Assembly: GCA_947095585.1 (NCBI GenBank)
Contig: OX352762.1
Coordinates: 95,826,249 to 95,890,248 of the forward strand
DNA: 64,000 bases
Direction: 5' to 3'
DNA from: Nephrocerus scutellatus
Lineage: Eukaryota; Arthropoda; Insecta; Diptera; Pipunculidae
Made by a program: the position numbers and the translations under genes. Positions 22,191 to 32,960 of this stretch are shown here, piece by piece. The notes beneath the pieces were generated by a model. The model was given only the letters and a program-made list of their open reading frames with translations, made no database searches and was not told the DNA's origin. Each line of letters opens with the position of its first letter. Positions within the stretch are counted from its first letter, which is position 1.

Positions 22191-22426
22191 ACAAAAAAAA
22201 AACAAAAACAAAATAGTTCCAAACAGCTTAACCGATATATTTAAGAAACATATGCCCCTGTAATCTCTTGGATCATCATAGTCACCGTTTTAGTACAATG
22301 GGAAAATTGCGAAGATATTTTTAAAACAAAATATATTCCTCTCCATTCTTTAGTACCATAAATATTGAAAATGGTCAGTATCAACACCTGCATTAACTCC
22401 CAATCTTTCTTCACTTACTCTTGCAG

Positions 22427-23931
22427 AAACCAAATTATCCGACCAGGAGGCACTCGAGGAAATTCGTCAACTCAGCGTTCAGCTTAAACGCATCCAGGAA
22501 ATGGCACCACCTAAAGGTGTTGCTGTGATGACAATATCGAGCTTGCTAGATGGTATTAAAACAACCACTGGAAATCAGTTAATGGCAAAGCAGTCGCCGC
22601 AATTGCAATTGCTTTCGCTTAGCAATGACATACATAAGTACAACCCATCCAATCCAAACGTATGTTCATTCTCAGCGCCGCTAGCTATTGATGTACCTAA
22701 TCCAGTGGCGGTGGCGGAAAAATCGATAAATACTTCGATGACAGGCAATGAATTTATCCAGGAGTTGCTTGATTCCCGTCCGAACTTTATATGCAATAGG
22801 TGTCTGTGGCGACATCAAGAGTTGAAACAACAGCAACAGTGTGGTGTAACAATGACGACTCTATCGTGTCAGCAGCTAGGATCACCGCAGCCAGAAGGAA
22901 GCATAAGCTTTTCAAACATTGAATTGGACTGCATGTGCTCCCAGTCAGATGATTTGGATCGGATACCGCAACAACACCATGCGAGTAGCTCGTATCGAGC
23001 GGCAGCGTTCACAAAAATGCCAAGCCCACCAGATTCCACCAGCCGTATCAAGTCGAGAAGTAGGCGTAGTTCTGCAATATCTTCCAAGAACAAAGGAAAT
23101 TCAAATCTGCTAATGGTTGGGCAAACAACGACCTCTGCTAGAGGTAGTCAAAAGCGTGGACCAGAGAGCAAGATGTCGCCATTTTGTGATAATCATAAAA
23201 GTTATGAACACTTTTTAATTTGTGATAATTGTAAAAATAAACTAAGTAGTGTTAGTCCCAGCAGAAAAAACAACAAAAACAAATTGGCGACTACATCAGC
23301 GACCACCGCGACGCCTAGTAGTTTAGATATCTCTACAGCACGAAGCAATGAACTTTCAAAAGAAATGGAACGCTCCTGTGATGGTTGTAGTGGTGGTGGT
23401 GGACCTTTTGGAGGCAGTAACTCTAGCGTATCGGCCAGTACAATAGAAGGATGTCCTGGTGCAAGTGTACGCGGTAGCGGCAGCCTTCATAGTGGCAACA
23501 TCGCCGGACTAACTCTGCTGATCAGCAAAAAGATACACTCCATCGATGATATCACCTTCTACACCACAACTGACGAAGACAGTGACACTTCTGCACCACA
23601 ACAGGGCAAATCCACACAAACAAAAGCCTCTCTCCGGCATCATAGCGTTGTGTGCCATTCAACATCGGCTTTAAGCTCTGCATGCAATCAAAAGACTATT
23701 ACTGATGCCGCAACCACATCCACGTCATCATCATCCTTTCCTGTAGGCATCGTTACTGATTCAGCCAGGAACTGTGTCCAGCCCAAACCGGACGGCAGTG
23801 CATCGTCAAACTCCAGTGCGGCCAGCGAAACAACAATCAACAACAAGAGAAATGAACGGCCACGTCGGCCTGATAAGTTAGTCCTCGATTTGAATGATCA
23901 CTCCAAATATACCAAAGAAGTGTCGGTGTGA
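22427..23931 (+). CDS. Class C GPCR (GPR158/GPR179-like), last exon, cytoplasmic tail
   Basis: The acceptor TTGCAG at 22421-22426 and the leftover base give ETKLSDQEALEEIRQLSVQL, a likely coiled coil. The open frame then runs to TGA at 23929-23931. The tail (about 500 residues of the 768 in the window) is low-complexity Ser/Thr/Gln-rich. It carries spaced Cys motifs: FICNRC (22786-22803), a C-x2-H-x4-H-x3-C-x2-C cluster (23185-23232), and CDGC near 23371. It ends in RRPDKLVLDLNDHSKYTKE-VSV. Long disordered tails are usual in GPR158/179, where they recruit RGS7-Gbeta5. In flies this group includes smog and several unnamed receptors; the exact orthologue cannot be chosen from this partial sequence. 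ATG 22501 is internal, not a start. Confidence 0.92.
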
Positions 23932-24400
23932 AGTAGATCACTTAAAATTCATTCGGAATGCGATAAAACGGCTTTAGGTTCTTTCGAATGAGCATGCTTC
24001 AACTAAGCTACGAATAAAGTTCTAACAAAATTTCTATTATTTTCAACATAACACATTTCTCGTTTTAATAATATAAAATTTGCAATATAGCAATAAAGCA
24101 AACGAAAAAACCTTTACCCCACCGAAGACAACTAATTTTTCTTCATTGAATAAAATTCAAAATTAGTGAGCCCCAGAAGAAAAGTTCATTTGTTTTCGGT
24201 GGGACGAGAGTGTTTTTTATGTGATCAGTCCTCCTAATAATATTATAGTATATTACATGCCGAGCTAGGAAAGTCAAGGTAAGAAGCTTAAAGCATGAGG
24301 CGACAGTCGATTGCGGAAATCTGTGGAGCATTCGATAGGCACTTTTAAGCGAGTAAAAGACCAAATAAATTTTACTGCTGAAACACAATGATGACGTTAT
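23932..24400 (+). other. Probable 3' UTR of the receptor with two AATAAA signals
   Basis: AT-rich sequence after the stop. AATAAA hexamers at 24013-24018 and 24092-24097 are plausible polyadenylation signals. No coding feature is supported in the rest; a minus-strand open frame at 24143-24388 has no recognisable match. Confidence 0.55.
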
Positions 24401-24429
24401 CGTAGTCGTACTATCAAAAATTCAAACAA

Positions 24430-24680
24430 ATGTTCACGAGCCACAAAAAGCTCACAAGTTTACTGTACGAGTATGAATGCGCGCGTGCACTGAACTGTCG
24501 TAATTCAAAAGAGAATTCTAGCTCATCCGCAATGAAACAACGAATATCAATTTTAAAATCACATTCAAATAATTACAAACCACTCTGTGTGAATCTTATG
24601 TGTTCGCTGAGACTGTAGTGAATCACAAAAGCAGTAATAAAATGCACGGTAGATCGAAGCGGATGTTACTGTCATGGCTA
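24430..24680 (+). repeat. Dispersed repeat W, copy 3
   Basis: TGCACTGAACTGTCGTAATTC, GCAATGAAACAACGAATATC and TGTAGTGAATCACAAAAGC match the copies at 4930-5010 and 5370-5400 with moderate divergence. Confidence 0.6.
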
Positions 24681-25321
24681 AATATTGTTAGGAAACAGTC
24701 ACTTTTTTGTATGAGTGTGTAAAAACTTACTTTTCACACAAAAATACGCAAAATAACGAAATTTACATATCCCTGCCAAAGTATTGGATGATCTAAAAAA
24801 ATGTTTTCTTAAAAATAAAATTAAATAATTGTAAATATGATTAAGTAAGCTAACAGAGTTCATTAGGTTAATGAAGATGTGACAGAAATTACATATAATA
24901 TATGTATGTATATGTGCTACCAATTTATTATAAAACCAACGGAATCTAAAGAACACAAAAATGTTAATATCTATTTTATTGATTTTTGAAATATGTATCC
25001 GAAAATTTATTAGGAATTCTTCAAATAATAAGTATATATATGTGAGAAAGGAGAAAGGAAATACTTGACTAGTAAATAGATAATCTAAATATGTATGTGT
25101 ATATATATTTTGTGTCGAAAGAAATAAATTATAATTATTAAATGAATTTGTTTAAAATAATGCAACTTGGTTTATTATTGTCGTTTTCCTCTTAACACTC
25201 AAACAGTAAAACATCGCAAATTTTTCGACCGAGCGATTTTCTCACGGTTTTTACGCGCGGTTGTGATGTGAAACTTTTTTGACGTTGTGGCCGATATTAC
25301 GATTAAAGATGAGAAGAGATG
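24681..25321. other. Intergenic interval, nothing recognised
   Basis: AT-rich with short TATGTATATATGT runs and an AATAAA at 25123. No gene or element recognised. Confidence 0.4.
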
Positions 25322-25620
25322 ACAAATGGCTAAGTTCCAAAAATTCCAGACCCTATTGGCCACATCCCAAAATTTCCTTAGGAACAAATCTTATAGTCGC
25401 ATATTAGTCCTACATTCCGAGATTCATACGAATCGCTTGAGAAATGGCTTTGTTCCCAAAATTCCAGACCCTATTGGCCACATCCCAGAATTTCCATAGG
25501 AACAAATCTTATAGTCGCATATTAGTCCTACATTCGGAGTTTCATACAAATCGCCTGAGAAATGGCTTTGTTCCCAAAATTCCAGACCCTTTTGGCCAGA
25601 TCGCAGAATTTCCATAGGAG
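25322..25620 (+). repeat. 118-bp tandem repeat, about 2.5 copies
   Basis: ATTCCAGACCCTATTGGCCA occurs at 25343, 25461 and (with one change) 25579, a spacing of exactly 118 bp each time. The unit includes CTTATAGTCGCATATTAGTCC and CGAGATTCATACGAATCGC. The two full units are about 95% alike. Confidence 0.9.
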
Positions 25621-26195
25621 CTGTGGCCGTAGTAATACATGTATTTATATGTATATATATATATAGTTATATTTGTAGTTATATACATATACAGTTACAA
25701 GCATATAAAATATAACTATAGAAAACGAGGCATAAATTTAACAAAAGCGAACAACAGATCAATTTGTACAACAGAGTAATGTGCACAACAGAGTAATAAC
25801 AGTGTAACGCTTGAAAATTGTTGCCCCCTCTCCCTCCGTAAAAAAGTTTCGCTTCAAAAATATATGTACATATAAATTATGATAGATACTCGTTCATATT
25901 ACAACGGAATAATTATATTGCTATGACAGTGGTATAGAAGAAACCACCCAACACGAAAAACATGAGAAAACATAACGAGCGAGGTAAGTGGACGACAAGC
26001 ACTCTTCAGCGAGTAATGTACGCTATTTTTCATACCATCAAAATAATTTCGGGATCTGCATTGCGATTGATCGGGAAACTACTGACTGCTCAAAACTTGG
26101 TTTGAGCCAGTAGGGCAGCAATCAAGTTCGTGATGTAGTGCTTGCTCTACCTCCTAGTGATAGTCCCCGGGCACCTATATGTGTAAATCCTTATA
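25621..26195. other. Interval before the mariner, probably 5' part of an RTE-like element
   Basis: TATATA-rich up to 25900. From about 25980 the sequence is more GC-balanced (GCGAGGTAAGTGGACGACAAGC, CTACCTCCTAGTGATAGTCC) and, across the mariner, continues into 27501 onward. It may be the RTE-like element's 5' region; this is inferred from position only. Confidence 0.35.
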
Positions 26196-27500
26196 ACGGG
26201 TGTTTTTTTAAGAGGTTGCCGATTTTTTTTTTGAATAAAACACATATAAAATTATGAAATGACCAAAATTTTTTTTTATTTGGTAGATAATTTTTTGGCA
26301 TTTAACATTTAAACACAATTTCTGGCATATGGCTACCACGACTATTTTTCACAAATGTCATTCTGGAGGTCCAATTTTCCAGCACTTTTTCAAGCATTTG
26401 AGGGCGTATGTCAGCAATGACACGTTGAATATTGGTTTCCAAAGCGTCAATCGATTGAGGTTTATCCACATAAACCAATGACTTCACGTATCCCCACAAA
26501 AAGTAATCGAGTGGCGTCAAATCGCACGAACGCGGAGGCCAATTCACCGGACCATTTCTCGAAATAATGTTGTCGTTGAAAGTTTCTTTCAATAAGTCGA
26601 TTGTTTCACGTGCTGTATGGCAAGTGGCACCATCTTGTTGAAACCACATTTCATCCATATCCATATCTTCAAGATTTGACAACAAAAACTCATTTAACAT
26701 GGTTCTGTATCGATTTCCATTCACGGTAACGCGTCGTCCTTCCTCATTTTTAAAGAAATATGGACCGATGATCCCACCAGCCCATAGACCGCACCAAACA
26801 GTACATTTATCAGGATGCATTGGTAATTCTTGAACGGCGTGTGGATTATCTTTGCTCCAAATGCGACAATTTTGTTTGTTGACGTATCCATTTAACAAAA
26901 AATGCGCCTCATCACTGAAGAGAATTTTACGGTAAAAAAATGGATCTTCGTTCAATTGATTTAACGACCAATCACTGAATTCACGGCGCAAACGATGGTC
27001 GTGTGGCTTTAATTCTTGCACCAATTGAATTTTGTATGGCACCAAACCCAAATCTTTACGTAAAATTTTCCATAAAGTCTATGGACAAAGTCCAATTTGC
27101 TGAGCACGACGACGAATCGATAAATTGTCGTTTTCTTCGACACTGGCCTCAACGACAGCAATATTTTCTTCTGTACGAACTCTTCTCATTCTTGTCGGTG
27201 GCTTGGCATCCAAAAGAGTGAATGTAGACCGAAATTTGGTAATTACGTTCTTTATGGTGGTCTCTGACGGACGATTATGTGCACCATAAAATTCACGAAG
27301 TGCTCTATAAACATTTTTAATTGAACACTGATTTTGAAAATAAATTTCCACGATTTGAAAACGTTGTTCTGGAGTTAACCTATTCATAATGATTTGCCAA
27401 ACAATACTGAGTAGAAATGCTACTTTGAGCTGTCAAAACAACTGTCATAAAATAAAACGACATCTACCGGAAAAACAAACCTCCTAAAAAAAACACCCTT
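26196..27500 (-). mobile_element. rosa-type (DD41D) mariner, 1305 bp, TA-flanked
   Basis: Terminal inverted repeats of about 20 bp: ACGGGTGTTTTTTTAAGAGG at the left, and AACCTCCTAAAAAAAACACC then C at the right. Both ends lie next to TA (26194-26195 and 27501-27502), the usual Tc1/mariner target duplication. The transposase is on the minus strand (26302-27387). The element sits within sequence that appears to belong to an RTE-like retrotransposon. Confidence 0.92.
26302..27387 (-). pseudogene. mariner transposase, one in-frame nonsense codon
   Basis: One continuous minus-strand frame of 361 residues is broken only by TAG at 27079-27081. Residues 1-102 carry the helix-turn-helix DNA-binding region (MNRLTPEQRFQIVEIYF; RPSETTIKNVITKF). 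The catalytic domain has FSDEAHF (first Asp), WFQQDGATCHTA (second Asp) and CDLTPLDYFLWG (third Asp). Forty-one residues separate the second and third Asp, the DD41D spacing of the rosa family, first described from Ceratitis rosa. All three acidic residues are present. The frame ends EIVFKC close to the left inverted repeat. There is no frameshift, so this is a recently inactivated copy. Confidence 0.92.
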
Positions 27501-27639
27501 TATATGTAGGCTTAAACTGCAAGAGCGAATGGTCTACCGTTTCTAGTCTAGGTAACGTGGGTTAACACCCTGCGGTACCGAAAAATGCCAGCTACTGAAA
27601 CCGACACAACGCCTCGGATAAGTAATGATCGAATAATGA

Positions 27640-30135
27640 CGACTTTTGGCTATTGTACCCGGACTAAGATTGGTTTCTGGAACGTGAGGACTCCTTGACT
27701 CAGAGAGTGAAGGACCTCAAAGTACCAGATTTCTTCAACTGGAACGTGAGTTTCTTCGATATAATTTGGACATACTGGGAGTGAGTGAAGTAAGATGGTT
27801 CAACGCGGGAGAGTACCAATCGCCAACGGGTAACACTGTTCTACTCTACTCCGGCAAACTTCCGGAAGTCCCCGTGAATCTGGAGCGGATTTGCTGCTAA
27901 CGCCAACAGCACGCAGAGGCATAATTTCCTAGCACCCACATGGTGATAGGATCTTATCGGCCAGATTTCGGACTAGAGTACGGCGCGTCACGATCATACA
28001 GTGTTACGCGCCAACGAATCCTTCGACTGGGGATGAAAAAGACAACTTCTACAATCAGCTAAGCGCTGTATTCAACGCAACCCCGAACGGAGATATCGTC
28101 ATCGTGATGGGGGACATGAATGCCAAGGTAGGCAACGACAACGAAGGACTCAGACATGTAATTGGGAAGCAGGGCCTCGGAAAACGAGATGACAATCAAA
28201 AGATTTGTTGATTTCTGAAACACCAACCACCTTGTCATAGGAGGCATCATGTTTGAGCATAAGACCTGACACAAAGTCAGCTGGATGTCAACTGACAGAC
28301 AATTATCATCCAACCATATCGACCATGTGGCAATCAGCCGACGTTTTAGGAGCTGTCTATAAGACATCTGAAACAGACGAGGAGCCGACTGGTTACGGCA
28401 CGGCATCATCACCTTATGGGAGCTACTGTCCAGTTACGTACTGCATCAGTTCCAAGAATCCGCAATATCATCCGACTGCCTAGGTATAACATCGACCGGC
28501 TAAAGATCCCCTCAGTACGCCAACAATTAAGGGATTATTTATCGCAAGAAGTGGAAGCATTCAGCAGCTCACGGCCGACAACCATCCAAGAACATTGGAA
28601 AGCCGTGAAAAATGTTTTCACATCTGGAGCGGAAAGTATTTTTGGTAGGAGCCAGGCAAGGCAAAGCACGTGCCTTACCGAGAATACCTGGAGATGATGA
28701 AGAACATAAGCTACTTAAAGCTCGTATTGTAGATACCCCAGCAGCAGCGAGGATCGAGCTAGAGTCGCTGTATCGAAGTAAAATGGGAGAAGTTCAGCGT
28801 AGTGTAAGACGTGACAAGCGTAACTATATTAACAACCTGGCCTTAGAAGCAGAGGAAGTAGCGAGCAGGTGCGATAGCAGAACCGTTTACAGAATCACCA
28901 AAGAGCTGACAAGTGGTCACCGCTCTAGCCAACATCCGGTGAAAGGCCTAGATGGTGCCGTACTCGTTTCAGATGAGGACCAGCTTAAGCGATGGAAGCA
29001 AGGCATATATACCCTCTTGCAGAGAGATCTTGGGAAGCAGAAAGTTTCCCCGATGAGTGGAAGAAGGGAATGATTGTCAAGAAATGGTAGTCATATGGAG
29101 TTCGAAAACTGGAGAGGCATTTGCGTTCTTCCTGCAGTTGCAAAGGTAAATAGCCAAATTAGTACTTGAGGCGAATTAAGGAACATCTGGAAGATACACT
29201 CGATGCAGAACACGCAGGTTTCCGCACTAGATCCTCGTGTGTAGACCATATCAACACCCTGCAGATCATTATTGAACAGTGCGTTGAATTCCGGTCACCA
29301 CTGCACCTGCTGTTCGTCGATTTTGAGAAGGCGTTTGACAGTTTAACAGACAGTTTATCTGGCTCGCCTTGCGCAGGAGAGGTATACCCGATAAACTAAT
29401 AGCTATTATTAAAGCAACCTATGATGGGTCTAAATGTCATGTGATGCATAGAGAAAAGCTGTCAGAGGAATTCGAGATCCTAAGTGGGGTACGACAAGGT
29501 TGCATTCTATCGCCTATACTATTTTTGTTGGTGATTAGCGATGTGCTTCGCGCAGCTTTATCTACTGGAAACGGAGGAATCGTTGGATTCTTACATCTCA
29601 ACTCAAACATCTGGACTACGCTGACGACGTTTGCTTACTCTCACACAGGATTATGGAGCTGCACCAAATGACAACCAATATGGAAAGGGAGGCAAATGTT
29701 GCGGGTTTGAAAATTAACACTGCCAAAACCAAAATCATCAACCTCGGCACTAACTCAGTAACTCAAGTTAACATTGCAGGACAACCGGTAGAGAGAGTAG
29801 AGAGTTTCCAATATCTTGAGAGTCTCGACCGAAGGTCGAACCGAACAGGACATTGTCAACCGAATCGGAAAAGCCAAATCAGTGTTTGGTGGTGTCTTAA
29901 AAAAAGACAAAGATAAGATGACGCCGATATTTACTTAGAGCTGGTATATTTAGTGACAGCTTTTGTTCCTTCACTGACCGCATTTTTGGTCAAGTCTCCG
30001 GGAAGTAAAAGACGAACAGCAGTCTGAATTTCCCGACTTGTGATGATATGGCGAAGCAATGCGATCAGCTTAAACACCAAGCTGTGACTGTTCCGTTCAA
30101 ATGTTGAATCTGTGCTGTTGTATGGGTGCAGCACG
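27640..30135 (+). pseudogene. RTE-like non-LTR retrotransposon, EN-RT, interrupted
   Basis: The endonuclease part begins KIGFWNVRT (27666) and includes QCYAPTNPSTGDEKDNFYNQ and IVIVMGDMNAKVGNDNEGLR (28100-28150). RT blocks follow: NWRGICVLPAVAK (about 29110), EHAGFRTRSSCVDHINTLQ, LLFVDFEKAFDSL (motif A, 29310-29345), RRGIPDKLIAIIKATYDGSK, SGVRQGCILSPILF (motif B), LDYADDVCLLSH (motif C, about 29610), and [10 protein letters not shown] (about 30090). The wording is that of RTE-clade elements. At least four frameshifts and a lost EN-RT linker kill it. Between GGVLKK (29900) and IWRSN (30046) a histone H2B fragment is inserted. Confidence 0.85.
29905..30045 (-). pseudogene. H2B: Histone H2B 3' gene fragment inside an RTE-like element
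   Basis: The minus strand 29931-30044 encodes the last 37 residues of histone H2B, in two blocks, [16 protein letters not shown] and [16 protein letters not shown], followed by the natural stop (TAA). From knowledge of fly H2B, only three substitutions are seen (GDLTKNA where GELAKHA is usual). About 25 nt past the stop look like 3' UTR, but the histone stem-loop is not present. On both sides the + strand resumes RTE-like RT coding (GGVLKK to the left; [13 protein letters not shown] to the right). The fragment lacks the histone fold start and cannot function. Confidence 0.9.
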
Positions 30136-30169
30136 TTATACGAATAAATGGACCCGCAGTTTCTTTTAT

Positions 30170-31840
30170 TTAATAAATTTTTTTAACGAAAATATTTCTT
30201 AATTTTATTTATGTTTAGGTCTCTGTTAAAAATGGGCGAACCACTAAATTGGAATTTAATGAGAATTTTCTTCACAATGGTGCGTGCGTGAGTGACAATT
30301 AACAATTAGATATACTAATAACCATAAATACTCGCACTATATAAGTTAGTTAAAACGGGACGCATTGTCTGCATTTTCTATAAAATCAATCTAAAACTGA
30401 AAATTACGCGGTTAAATGTATGGTGATGCTTAATATTACAGAGAATAGAATAGGAATGCACATTTAAAAGCTATCCGGGAAAAATTTGTGGTTTTTGCGC
30501 ATATGACAATGCTGTGAACTCTCATGAATGTCTGTTTGAAATTGCTTTTTTTAAACCAAACTATGGCGCTTCGCTACCCACACAGGCAGTGGTTGGAAGA
30601 ACTTTCCTTATTTCACAGTCAGTGAGCGCTATCGCTATCTGGATAACAAAAGATTTGAAAAAAATATTTGCCTGGGACCGCCTGACCAAAGTGTATGACC
30701 GCTTCTACAAAATATGGCGGTTCTTGTTTTGTTTTGTTTAAATTGAAACAACAAATAACTTGCAATGATTAAGAAATTTTGTAATTTTTTTAAATGGTTA
30801 AAATAGTTAAACTGATCTAATGAAATCGGAAACATTAATTATATTCATAATGGATAGTCTACACTCTACACAACAAAAAAAATATTAGAAAGAGATGAAA
30901 AAAAGAGAATATAAGAGAATTCAATTTCAATGGAATGATTTGAAACTCATTCCATAAATATATATTGTTTCATAGTTCGGGATAGAGGTAATTAACTTCG
31001 CTTCCTGAGAGCGAATACACAATTCTAACTTTTCCCCCTTTTTTGTTTAGAGGATACCAATCTAGTTTTTTAAAAATTCTACACAACATTTACTAAGAAT
31101 GAGTATGAAGTGTCTTTTAATTAACTATTATCTTGATGATGATAACTACGTGTATCTACCATCTAAAATAGCATTCTCCGGCATCCTTTTAATTCTGAAT
31201 TTTTAATCAGCGCAAAACCTTTTTGTAAAGATAAAAATTAATGATAGGAATGCCAAATACGAATTGCTCTTGTCTTCATTTTTTTACTTTCATTTGCCTT
31301 GGGCGAATGTAATTTTGAAAAAGCAGAACATTTGGAAATTTCCAATTGCGTTAACATCTCACGTCGTGATGCGCTGCGTGCGTAAAAACAATATACGAAA
31401 TAATCTACGACAACCCAACCCAAGCGTAGCATTAGTGAAAGTACGTTTCGTAAGAGATACATATATTTAAATGAGTTTGGAAAAAATACGACAGGAGTAC
31501 ACAATACATAAAACCTTTAATGTGCAAATAATCTGTGCAAAAAAGATACACAAAACGACTGAGGAGATAAAAGCGGAAGAATTAATATTACGAGTTAGTT
31601 TCGAATAAATAATATTTTTGATAGAATTAACTTTATTTGATGCGGATCTATGATTCCGTTCATTTCATTGTTGTTGCCGTAATCTAATTAACGAGTATGT
31701 TTCTGTTCTTTATTTAACTGAGTCTTATTATACACAGCCAAGGATGCGAGGCAAATGATCAGAAGGATTCAAGTGGAAAAATGTATCCTTGAATCGTATT
31801 CAACTTTAATAGGTTTAATTATTATGGTTTGCTGCCAAAA
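30170..31840. other. Intergenic interval, nothing recognised
   Basis: AT-rich sequence without recognisable coding blocks, RNA genes or repeat-family members. Short open frames at 30514-30741 and 31264-31470 show no family motif. Confidence 0.4.
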
Positions 31841-31849
31841 ACTTCCGGA

Positions 31850-32960
31850 AGATGCGACGGACGGGGAATGGTGTCCTACAAAAATCAGAATATGACATAT
31901 ATTACATTGTTCACGCAAGACATCATGTGCTCGGGGTGGGGTTTCTAGTCAGCAAAAGAATGAAACCCACCGTAATCGGCTTTAAAGCAGTAAAAGAACG
32001 GCTTCGCGTGCGGGGCAGATTTAAAAACATAGTCTTATAAACGTTCACGCACCTACAGATGATTCCCCAGATGATGAAAAAGAAGAATTCTTTGAATCAG
32101 TCGAACGGGAACTCCATGCCTGTCCTCAGTGTTATATAAAAATTATTCTGGGGGATATGAATGCTAAAATAGGTAGAGAGCCTGTATTCAGGCAGTACAT
32201 TGGCACCCATAGCTTACACTAGAACACTAATGAAAATGGACAACAAGTCATAGAGATGGCAGCAAGCAATAATATGGTAGTTGCAAGTATAAGGTTTGCG
32301 CGTAAAAATATCCACATGGAGCAACCAGATAGACCACGTGTTGATAGACCGCCGCCACAACTCGAACCGGATGAACCGAAATCGAGCAGGCGGCACGAAA
32401 TATAGGGCTGCACATAAATAAGAGCAAAACAAAGTACATGGTGGCCACGTCTGCTAGTAGAAGATCCTACATTTGTCCCGCAATTATAATATTGGAATGC
32501 GAATTCGAAGTAGTGTAATCCTTTAACTATTTCGGGCCAACTGTAGCATCCCATAACAGCATGGAACCAGAAATACGCCCACGGATGCTCAAAGCCAACA
32601 AAGCCTACTATAGTCTGTCAAGACTCTTCAAATCCTGGAATTTAATCATAACATCCAAGCTGCTGGTGTATAAGACATTGGTCATACCAGTACTTACGTA
32701 TAGATCCGAGACTTGGGTGCTTAGCAAAAAGCATTCTGACCTCTTAGCCGCGTTCGAGATAAAAGCCTTACGGATAATTGTTGGCCCCGTATGTGAGGAA
32801 GGACGATTCCGGAGACTCTACAATGATGAGAGGATCCTGCTCGGAAAGTCATATGCGGTAGGATTTATGGAACACGACAGCGAGGCCGGTTTAGGGATGC
32901 CAAACTGGATGACATCGGCTCGAAATCGGGACCGGTGGAGAGACCAGACACCGGTTTTAG
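31850..32960 (+). pseudogene. RTE-like non-LTR fragment 2 (EN and RT C-terminal part)
   Basis: Endonuclease blocks: GVGFLVSKRMKPTVIGF, NVHAPTDDSPDDEKEEFFES, IILGDMNAKIGREPVF, and WSNQIDHVLIDRRHNSNR (about 32315). The sequence then jumps to the late RT, INKSKTKYMVATSASRRS, so motifs A-C are deleted. An open frame 32561-33088 carries RMLKANKAYYSLSRLFKSWN, LLVYKTLVIPVLTYRSETWV and GPVCEEGRFRRLYNDE. The last part of that frame runs into an antisense jockey fragment from about 32960, so the frame end is chimeric. Confidence 0.8.

Noticed and set aside
22501..23931. Stand-alone 476-residue gene starting at ATG 22501
   Set aside because: The frame is open upstream to a good acceptor at 22426 and joins in phase to the receptor exons; the ATG is internal.
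25322..25620. CRISPR-like array
   Set aside because: Units are contiguous 118-bp repeats with no unique spacers, in a eukaryotic genome.
29931..30134. Functional small histone gene
   Set aside because: Only the last 37 H2B residues are present. The first 30 residues of the open frame are antisense RT, and no promoter or stem-loop is seen.
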